Source: Bimuria novae-zelandiae CBS 107.79 (Eukaryota > Ascomycota > Dothideomycetes > Pleosporales > Didymosphaeriaceae). From it: a DNA stretch of 64,000 nt. The notes beneath the pieces are model-generated. The model was not told where the DNA came from, ran no database searches, and saw only the letters and a list, made by a program, of their open reading frames with translations. Numbering within the stretch: position 1 is the first letter of the stretch; each line of letters opens with the position of its first letter. A program made the translations under genes and the position numbers. Where the stretch lies: assembly GCA_010015655.1 (NCBI GenBank), contig ML976664.1:536011-600010 (forward strand), in the 5' to 3' direction. Shown here one piece after another: positions 55,158 through 64,000 of the stretch.

Positions 55158-56188
55158 TATTGCTAGGCACAACTGGCGATGTCGTCAACTGCAGGTGGGT
55201 TCAAATTGCTCTGCCAGACGTACCCAGGTGCCGCACCGCTGCCGACTCCAAGATACGTTATGTCTTGGAGAGATGTCGACCCAGCAGTTTTGAGCTCTCG
55301 TTCTATGCCTGACGTACCCAAGGGCAAGCAGGCTGCATGAATCTTTTGTCGCGATGTCAACTTCCTTGCCACGCACCATTTCCAGATCGACCCTTTCGGC
55401 TCTCCTTTACAGACTATACACCTCCATAGATTAGTTTTTACCTTTGTCATGTTAACCCCCTCTTCAGCGGAATATCAGTGCTTCCTATCTGGAGTCTTCC
55501 ACGCATTACGGTTATCCCGCACTTCTTCGAACCGCCCAGGTGGGAGGACACTTGAGCATGTTTGAACGATGGTGGACAATTTTTCCAGAATCTCCAGCAG
55601 GTGTTTTGTTTTTCGTCGCTCGAACATCTTCAAGACTATCTGCATGCCAAATGAACTACTATCCGAGCTGTTTTTATTCTACTCACAAGGCGCCTCTCGA
55701 AGATCATCTATGCATCCCCCTTCTCGCACGTGTGCACGTCTCCAGGATACCCTCCAGCTCTTGGAACCACATCTATTGCTCACAAGGCTAAAGGCAGTAT
55801 GTATTCATTCATGATGGACCAGCTATTTATAACGATAGGCTAGCTATTTCTACGCCAACCGACTCAGCCCGCGCAGGTGTGCCGTTTGGTGTTCAGCTTT
55901 TCGCCGTGATTGAATTGAACAGATATGCATTGTCGATCAGCCAAGATTGCCCCATCACATGCATTGGCTCTCTCATATAGCCGCATCGACCATGTTTCCG
56001 ATTCACCAATCGACGAAGACGTGATGATGGCGCTTGAATACGCCTACAGAGCTGCATGGCTCAGCCTTGTGTACCCCATGTCTGCACTAGGCTGTGCAAA
56101 AGATTGCAGGACAGGAAGACTATATGAGCTTTCTCAAACCTAGGATTGCTCACATAGCTTTCAGTTTTCATTTATTCGTCCGATCAGA
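55158..56188. other. Intergenic, no gene seen
   Basis: About 1 kb of ordinary composition with only short ORFs lacking domains. The Pogo element is the left border. Confidence 0.4.
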
Positions 56189-56925
<737 letters not shown>

Positions 56926-57159
56926 TAACTTATAGACCAATTGTTTCCATCGCTGGCACCGCTCTCTTTCTTTCGAATAAGGTCTGTATAGGAGGCATGC
57001 AGAATGAGTCACTAGATTGCGCGATGCTGTGGTTCCATAGGAGATCCCTAGACGTAATTGGTGGTCCTGTTCTTGACTTGCAAGTCTCCTATTCTTGGAT
57101 TGAGCAAGCTTCCGGTCCCGTTTCCAGCACCATCTCCATCTTTCGAACCCCAACGCCCA

Positions 57160-58713
57160 CTATCGTTTCAAGCCGCCTATAGCCTCCCTGAACGTCTCCA
57201 TACCCTTCTTCAGCATTTGCTTGCGTGACTCGAGGAATGCGCGTTGCTGTGTCAGCTGTTCAGGCTCCGCAGCGACGAACCTTACCTCATCGTTAGTAAG
57301 CTGATGAATGATCAATGGCGAAACGATGCGATCTGGGAGTGGCTCAACGAGATGACGCTCGATGATCTGTTTTGCAACAACGTTGATAAAATACTTCAGC
57401 TCGTCCTAAACACCTCACGTCAGCTTCTTTCTCAGCGGGAAAGCATACTTTCTCACCTTGTAGTAAGCTTTTTGCTTGTCCAAGGCTTCTTCGGACGTGA
57501 ATGTGTCCATGCTGGGCTCGATAAAATCCGCCATGGCTTTTTTCATCAACGCAGGGTCGTAGTAGACATGCAAGGCAGTGTTGTGATGTCGTTCGATCCT
57601 TGACGCCTGAGTTGCACGTTCCGCGTGTTTTTCGTGCTTCCGCTGGCGTTGCTTTTGTAGCATGGTGGTAAAGTAGTGATTGTATGTTACCGGGAACCGT
57701 GCTTGATCCGCTAGGATCATGTCTAGCTCTTGCTTGCACTCCTGTAGAGCAGTTGCTAGGGCAGCATCTACGCTGATGTTTGCGAGCCTCTCGACGACTT
57801 CAGGGGGGTCGCTATGCTCCAAAACCATACAAAGTCTTTGCAAGCACGAGCAACTTTGTTGACGTGCTCAGTAGCAATGGTTTTCCAAGGTTGCGATTGC
57901 TCCCAGAACAATTGACTGATCAAGAGGTGATTGGAGTCACCCTTCAGCTCTGACCCACGAGAGCGTTCCAGGATCTTTTGGGTCCATGCGATCGCTTCCT
58001 TTCGGGTAAGCTGTTTTGGCCGCGGAAGAAACGAGGCGGTATTCTCATACTCCAGCTCATCAAAAAACGCTTTAATTTATCATCCTCGGCTCGGCCCTCG
58101 TCCTCATCGTCAGGGCCTGCGGCAACGGCAAATTTGTGGCCTCAAAACCGCATATCATCCGCAAATTGCGTGTTCAGATACTGGACAACGGCCCGAAACT
58201 GTCGGAGATTCCTTCCGGAGTCGACAGGAATATCCATATCGCTGGACCCAAAGAAGATGTCTCGGTAGTGTCCCTCCAGTGCACACTTGATGAGGTCATT
58301 GATACGCATACTGACTTTCATGAGCATTATGTGCTGTTCATCGATCGTCGTACGCTTTTCCCCTAGTCTTTGAATGTCGTGTATCGTAGCCTGGAGCTTC
58401 GTTGTCATCTCATCCTTGAGAGAAGGCAGTTCTTTCTTGAGATGATCGAGTAATAATTGGCTCAGTCGAAGGCGCAGTGAGTCAATGCCTACGTTCTCTC
58501 GAATCAAATCCTTATAGCGGCCCTTAGAGAAGAATATCGTTTCAGCTTCGTTCCGTTGCGCAAAGGTGAAGTTCATTTCGGTATCCGCTCGATTCCTCAA
58601 CATGTGCCATCCTACCTTGAAGTAGATGTTCTTGTTTTGTGCGAGCTCGATCCAGTCTGATTCGTTTTGCGAGCCTTCACAAAGATAGTCAGGCTTTTTT
58701 ATCTGTTGCAGCC
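57160..58713 (-). pseudogene. Dynamin-family GTPase pseudogene, 5' part missing
   Basis: On the minus strand the sequence starts abruptly at the G4 box (KKPDYLCEGSQNE, usual TKPD), so the P-loop and about 190 residues are gone. Then come FKVGWHMLRNRAD, the dynamin middle domain (ESLRLRLSQLLLDHLKKELP-like), AWTQKILERSRGSELKG, LLISQLFWEQ and the GTPase-effector region (DELKYFINVVAKQIIERHLVEPLPD) to a stop at 57160. An intron at 57406-57456 is still well formed. Damage: a TGA after FADDMRF, where the same frame goes on as GHKFAVAAGPDDEDEG; a lost T in a T-run before FDELEYE; and a further frame change near 57837. It resembles the Mx-like dynamins common in fungal accessory regions. It is dead. 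Confidence 0.8.
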
Positions 58714-59863
58714 GAACGACCACTCGTCGTGCCAGTCCGTCACGGTGCGTGTGGTATATCCGATCTTGACGTAGTCTTCGTTGCCTTCCACTTTGTAGGC
58801 GTAGACATACCCGCCGCGAAGTTCACGGGGATCTAGTAGTCTGTTGATCTCGACACGGATCAGCTTGTGCGAGTGTATAGGGCTAAGAATTGGTAATAGC
58901 ACTCGCCAGCTTCGGTCGTGGTCGTAGTCACCCTTGCCACATATGGCTCGGAGGGGCGGTGGCAGATCGAGCAGTGCTGGCCCGATGCTTACTCGATCGC
59001 CCCACGTTTATCACTTCTGTATCGCCTGCTTCGAGAACTCGTCGACGCTTCCAGTTTTTCTGCTGCGATGCATTGTGAAAAGCAGTTTCTCTGGCGGGGA
59101 AGGCTCCTTCTTTGGAACTAACATTCTCCCCAGCAAATCGCTCTGCATCCTTGTTCTCTCCCTCGGACGTTCTTCGTCGCTTCCTCGTACACGAAATGTC
59201 CAAGGAACTGTCAGCAGATGGCGGTGGAGATGGAAGCCATCCGATATGGCATGACTTCTGACGCTTCCGCGCTCTCCATGTCTGGTCTGGTGCCGTCACT
59301 GGATTTCGCAGGCTGACCTCAGTGTCAGTGGCACCAATTTTAGTATCGTCGCTTCCGGTATCGTACGTCTGGCCCTCAAATTCTCCTTGCGCCTTTAACT
59401 CGGCAGCGCGCTGTTCCCTGATCTCTAGCGGCGTGTCCCATTCGCCACTCGTCGGCAGCACCGTGATACATTTTAGCCCTGCAAAATTGTTCTGTAAACA
59501 CGGCTTTCAGCTCTCGTTCATGTCGGGCAGCGAAATAGTCATCGCAGGTTTGTTGGAACACCCGGGTGCGCGCACGGGGAATAAGGTAGGCACCTTGGGT
59601 AGCAACGACGTCGAAGCAGTCCTGGAGATCCATGCTATTGTCAGCGAAAAGTCCGCCCTGCGCGTGTGAATAAAGGGCAGAAGTAAAAGGCTTACGACAA
59701 GCAGATCTTGGTTGGTGCCTGACTGCAACGTCATGGTCAGTGACGGGAGTTTTGATCGGGCTGCTTTGCGAGAGAGCGGCGAGGCTAGCGTGGACAGTAT
59801 AGAAGCTTGGGCCACCCGCGTACGTGCGGCCCTGTGCACGTGATCCACACTATATAGTTCCAT
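58699..59863 (-). pseudogene. T5orf172 (GIY-YIG-like) domain gene, truncated at its 3' end
   Basis: Minus-strand segments give an N terminus (MELYSVDHVHRAARTR...MTLQSGTNQDLLV, ATG at 59863), an intron, then DCFDVVATQGAYLIPRARTR. A long disordered Ser/Arg-rich part follows (59460-58990, with RKRRRTSEGENKDAERF) and then, in another frame, SHKLIRVEINRLLDPRELRGG, YVYAYKVEGNEDYVKIGYTT and TVTDWHDEWSFGCNR. The last is the start of a T5orf172/DUF1766 domain, a GIY-YIG relative. It breaks off at a TAA exactly where the dynamin remnant begins (about 58705-58713). At least one frame change near 58985 has no good splice explanation. Fungal proteins with this domain are of unknown function. Exon structure upstream is uncertain. 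Confidence 0.6.
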
Positions 59864-61157
59864 AGAGTAGGTTCTCAATCAAAACAACGATTGCCTCAAC
59901 ACTCTTCTTTCGACGTCACAGGATATCTTGAAAGATATCGCAATTTTGAATGGTACGGGACTTCAGGAACGGATCATCCGGGAGTATATTGGTGGAATTA
60001 AACTATAGTTTTGATCCTGTTAGCCAATCTCTTCGCACAAGAGCAGAAGATGTAGCCTTACACTTAGGGTTAGGATACCAGTCTTAGCGTTGCCCTCACC
60101 CAGAATTCGCCCTATCAGACCAATAGAGACTGCAGTGACGACAAACGTCGCTAGTAATATTCCTGTTCTTAGCATTGTCATAGTGGATGTATTTGAAAAA
60201 TGCACCGGTAAACGCAATTTATATTTGACAGTTCCCAGAAGTGGTCTCTTCGGATCAGAAATAGACTCTTTAACTGCTAATAGAGATTAAATAGAATGCG
60301 CAGTTCCATTTCCGGTCCCATGGTTATATTAGAATCACCTATATTATAGTACAGCGGCTTGATAAAAGACTTAAAGAGGCACTTATAGACCGAGCAAAAA
60401 GGGCTTTAAGCATTTCTAGATGCAAGACAGCGCGTAGAAGGAAAATAGAATAATATAGCAAGATTCGCAAAAAGGGCAGTTGAATTACGTTAAGATAGTG
60501 ACGCGTAATCCTGAATGGTACTTAAGCGGGTAACAGTTTAGGCACATGTGATGAGCCCAAAACTAACTCCAAAGTCTCCAATTAGGAACCACTGATTTTA
60601 GATACTACAGTCCTCGTTTAAAGCTAGGAAATTTAGATAAATATATAAACCTAAGACTGCTCCGCACCCCGCATTATAACCTCACAGCTTTCTATTGCTA
60701 ATAAAGGAAAAAAAGGAAAAAAAGGCATAGCAATGGCATTTATTCAAGAGTATGTCTATCGTATACCATCTATACAACCTCACTTGCCATTGTTAATAGT
60801 GGTGTTAAGTAACGCTTTGATTGGCGGCGTAGGCTCTCACGTGCGGAGTAAGAGGGAATGTAGGAATGTGCTCCCGCTCGTTTCCTCTGCTTAGCAGCGT
60901 GTCGGCCTAATCGCAAACTATGTAGAAAAGCAAATGTAACTAACTATATATCTATTAATTGTTAAACGCCAGGTACTAAGGGAGAAGGGAAGGTGAATTT
61001 TGCGTAGTATTCGTACGAATTCCTGCAGTGGCAATGAGGTAGTAGGTAGATGGGGGGGCATTATCTAGATGCGTCGCTTCTTTATGATTCTGCACTTCTT
61101 TGTGTAGTGCTTGGCAGCTCGATCGAGTATAGAACCTTTCATTTTAACCCATACTAA
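59864..61157. other. Intergenic, no supported gene
   Basis: Mixed composition becoming AT-rich after 60300. A short minus-strand hydrophobic ORF (60020-60178, MTMLRTGILLATFVVTAVSIG) might be a signal-bearing fragment but lacks any other support. Confidence 0.4.
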
Positions 61158-61164
61158 CTAGGAA

Positions 61165-61367
61165 ACAGACGAGAGTCTTTCCCCAGAGGACGCAAAGCAC
61201 AGAATCAGAAACATTCCAAACCTCTTGGTCAAGGCGGGATCATAGGTATCATCGTTGCTATCGTCGTAGTGATCGTGATATTTCTGGTTCTGTACCTTTA
61301 TCTTCGTAAGAAAAAGCGCCCGGCGCGGGTTGGGGGTCTTGAAATTCGGCATACTACAGCTACTTAG
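61165..61367 (+). pseudogene. C-terminal membrane-anchor exon fragment
   Basis: After a CTAACTAG acceptor-like site the plus strand reads PRGRKAQNQKHSKPLGQGG, then IIGIIVAIVVVIVIFLVLYLYL, then RKKKRPARVGGLEIRHTTAT and a stop at 61365-61367. This is a basic juxtamembrane segment, a single membrane helix and a positively charged cytoplasmic tail, typical of the last exon of type I fungal membrane proteins such as WSC-like sensors. No upstream exons could be recognised, so it is probably a relic. The family is not identified. Confidence 0.4.
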
Positions 61368-61379
61368 TTTAAATGTAGA

Positions 61380-62060
61380 GCAATCTTGGTTGATAGCAAA
61401 ATAATACAGTGATTAACTTGATTACTATACTTGATCTAGTTAGTCAGAAGTATACTACGTGACTACAGGTGTTCTAGGCTTAACTTACAATTATTAAACT
61501 AATTAAAGTAACTTAACGTTACAGTTCTGTAATTACGCGTACAGTAGTTAAAGTTAGGAGTGGATACCGTTGTGTAAGACTAGGTTATCACGAAATGCGC
61601 CGCATACACTAGGAGACCTTAATAACGTGCATCCCTGCGGAGCGAGACACCCTGCGTGGCGAGACGCTTTAGATACTCACCAACATAACAATCTTAGCAG
61701 CAAGATAAAGGAATAGATACTCTTAGAATAACATCCCTAAGCTATAAAGTCTATTTTCTCCTAATATCTTCTAGAAATAAGTTCTACTTACCGTGTAATA
61801 TAATAATTTGCTATAAGCGTTACGCGACCGCCTCGCTTTAGCTAGTAATAAGTATGTTAAAAGCTTATATATCTTATTATAAGTCCGTTAACCTATAGCT
61901 TATTATATTATTATTATATTCTAAGTACTATACTTAAGCTTAAGAGGCTATCGTGCTTCTGTGCTAATTCTAAGTCCGCCTGCTAGAAGTACCAGATGAA
62001 GAAGATTAGCACAGCTAGCTTAAAGCAACTTAGCTGTAATCTACCGCTGCTGACGCTAGA
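61380..62060. other. RIPed AT-rich tract
   Basis: TA-rich DNA with stops in every frame, like the other RIPed blocks. No protein motif could be read. It is probably a remnant of an unidentified transposon. Confidence 0.45.
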
Positions 62061-63099
62061 TCTGTGGCTAAGTGGCTGTGAGGCCATGCGGCGCTTTTGC
62101 TAAGCGCTCCGGGTCACCCGAAAACCGGCTCGGATTGGGAGCAGGGCTGTGAACGGATACACCCAGCATCGAAACTGTAATCAGCCTCCCATACAGTCAT
62201 CGTGTGATTTCGAGATGCAGCGCAATGGACGACTATAGCTGACGTGAAAGCTTATATGCTATAGAGATAAACCATCGCGCCGCCCTGCAGCTCCGCAGAC
62301 CCGCCGTTGATTCCTCGTCCGACCCACTACGTTCTCGTACCCCTCGAGCACATCGCAACCGATACACATACCAAGCAGTAGCCAAATATTGCTTCAGCTC
62401 GTTAAAGAGGAATATTATGAGTCAGGTGGCGTCTAGAGAATAGGATGGGCAGGTCTCACAGCGGGCATGGCAAGGGACAGAGACTAACTGGTATAGTACA
62501 GAATACCAGGATCCGAGTCTAGGCTTCGGCAATGGGAGTGAGTGTTACTCGAAGAACGCCGTCGTTGCAAGCACGTACAAAGGTGGAAAGGGTCTGCGTA
62601 TTTTGGGGATACAGCTGTCGTACGGTCATACACCGAATGGCTCCTTGTGTGAGCACTGCAATCATTAGGGGCGTGGAAAGGTGCTTCAGTTTGATCTCTG
62701 AGGGTGATAATAGGTATGCTTGGTAAGGTACTACGCTATCTAAGGCTGCGTTCCGTGGTCGTCGATAATGACCCTTATATCTCTTCGCAATACCATCCAG
62801 TGCGGAACGTTCATGGCGAGGATCTATCTAGAGCGGATCGACCGTCCTCCCTGCTAGCATGATTGAAGTGTTCGTCCACTACCCTCGAAATATAACATAA
62901 TAATGGCATATGTTTAAGCTTAGGTGATTGTAAGCTAGGTCGTTACTAATGTATAGTACATTCTCGAAGCTTCTCCTAGTGCAGTGGCAAATTGACCGGC
63001 GATGTATTCATGCGTTCCCTTGGACCCCTGTATGATAGAGAGTTCAAGAAAAAGAGATAATAGAAGATAATTATTTATAAAGGAGAAACGAGTGATCGC
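62061..63099. other. Intergenic, no gene seen
   Basis: About 1 kb of normal composition with only short ORFs. Nothing can be supported. Confidence 0.4.
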
Positions 63100-63657
63100 C
63101 TAGTGGAGAGCGAATTCTACGACTTTCACCCCACCAGAAGGAAAACCCAACACAACACGATTCTTTCGAGAGGCTGAACAACATGGTCGATGCTCTAGAG
63201 GGAGCCAAAGTAGCTTCTTTTTCCAAGAAGTAATCCAATTGTCCTTAATGAAAAGGGTAGTATTGTAATTTAGAGGACGCCCCTGCAGATCCCTATCAGT
63301 TTGAAGATACTGGTCAACGTTAGATAACGGTAAGGTAGAGGATAAGGAGTCCTTAAATATGCGCGTCGTAGCGCCCGTCGCTGCATCCCACAGCCGTGCA
63401 GTGCAGTCATGCGAGGCTGATGCGACCAGCTTGCCGTCGGGCGAGAACATGACTGCATCCACATAGAGGGTATGGCCCCTGAGCGTCTGTGTCGCGGCGC
63501 CCGTCGCTGCGTTCCACAGCCGTACGGTGCTATCCCACGAGGCTGATGCGATAAGCTTGCCGTCGGGCGAGAACACGACTGCACTCACAGAGTAGGTATG
63601 GCCCCTAAGCGTCTGTATCGCTGCGCACGTCGCTGCATCCCACAGCCGTATAGTACT
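63100..63657 (-). pseudogene. C-terminal WD40 repeats of an NLR/HNWD-type protein
   Basis: On the minus strand a frame open from 63657 to the stop at 63100 holds about three WD40 blades: STIRLWDAATCAAIQTLRGHT, SAVVFSPDGKLIASASWDST, VRLWNAATGAATQTLRGHT and FSPDGKLVASASHDCT. Then comes a tail with DNWITSWKKKLLWLPLEHRP and GFPSGGVKVVEF, which is the usual C terminus of fungal NACHT-WD40 (HET-E/HNWD-like) proteins. The DNA repeat unit is exactly 126 bp (42 codons). A TGA at 63658-63660 stops the frame upstream, and no NACHT domain or further blades follow. Intact relatives act in non-self recognition, where the blades form the recognition surface. This copy is a fragment. Confidence 0.7.
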
Positions 63658-64000
63658 TCACGCCATACTATCAGCCATTGATTCCACATGTCAATAGGTT
63701 GCGAAGGGTTGTTTTCCCAATGAACAATCCGTAGGAGAACGAGTCCTTGGCGATTGAATACAAATAGACGGCGGTTGTGCCAGAAGTATGAGCGACCATT
63801 GCAGGGAGAATAGTGCGGTGGCTTCTTCTCGGCATGCGATCCAGTTTCCGCGGACGATTTGAGATTTATCTTAGCGAGGGAGGTGCGTGCTGATCGCGCG
63901 AAAGGCTGGGAGCAGACCCAGAAAATGGGTATGTCATACGCTTCATCGGTATAAGGTACCTCGATCTTGGACACTGTAGACCTGTTAGGGGTCGATACTA
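63658..64000 (-). CDS. Unrecognised open frame reaching the right edge
   Basis: A minus-strand frame open from the window edge reads SKIEVPYTDEAYDIPIFWVCSQPFARS, then SYFWHNRRLFVFNRQGLVLLRIVHWENN and DMWNQWLIVWRE. It then runs out of frame into the WD40 region (formal stop at 63585). The YFWHNRRLF stretch faintly resembles the N-terminal region of fungal BCS1-like AAA proteins, but this is too short to assign. It is probably a fragment joined next to WD40 sequence. Confidence 0.35.

Noticed and set aside
60020..60178. Short hydrophobic minus-strand ORF (MTMLRTGILLATFVVT...)
   Set aside because: Could be a signal-peptide fragment, but it is only about 53 codons long with no family or intron support.

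Overview
The window looks like nuclear DNA of a filamentous ascomycete (Pezizomycotina, possibly Dothideomycetes). The reasons are short 40-110 nt GT-AG introns with CTAAC branch points, Zn2Cys6, WSC and ECO1-type genes, a ClpP gene, Fot/Pogo, Tc1-mariner, Harbinger and Gypsy transposons, and long AT-rich tracts whose TGG-to-TAG and CAG-to-TAG changes are the CpA-to-TpA signature of repeat-induced point mutation (RIP). There are no bacterial features, no CRISPR array, and no tRNA or rRNA gene that I could see.

Layout. 1-1276: 3' part of an unrecognised minus-strand gene that runs off the left edge. 2330-16413: a RIP-degraded transposon block. It holds a hAT relic, a Ty3/Gypsy element (5088-12474) carrying two clean solo LTRs with 5-bp target duplications, a truncated Pogo copy and a full-length degraded Pogo element. 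16552-22387: a trio of quinolinate phosphoribosyltransferase, Zn2Cys6 regulator and Tna1-like permease, which together could import and use quinolinate or nicotinate for NAD. 22843-28654: a decayed zone with two BTB/POZ paralogues and an F-box/LRR-like gene, all with stops or frameshifts, plus a small secreted-protein candidate. 28600-29345: another RIPed patch. 29552-33545: an unknown gene and a WSC cell-wall sensor. 34976-38297: a Harbinger element with 17-bp TIRs and a CTA duplication.

38512-52462 is the gene-dense core: a 902-aa unknown protein, a GNAT acetyltransferase, a dead Tc1/mariner element, the cohesin acetyltransferase ECO1, a proline-rich protein, mitochondrial ClpP divergent from a probable mitochondrial protein, and a short-chain dehydrogenase. 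53021-55157 is a GC-rich, nearly intact Pogo element with 48-bp TIRs and a 185-N gap. 56189-64000 is decayed again: a membrane-protein gene broken by a 102-nt poly-C run, a dynamin pseudogene abutting a truncated T5orf172 gene, a membrane-anchor fragment, a RIPed tract, and three C-terminal WD40 repeats.

Many genes here were assembled by joining exons across splice sites by hand. Exon coordinates are therefore predictions, supported by reading frame, splice consensus and family similarity.
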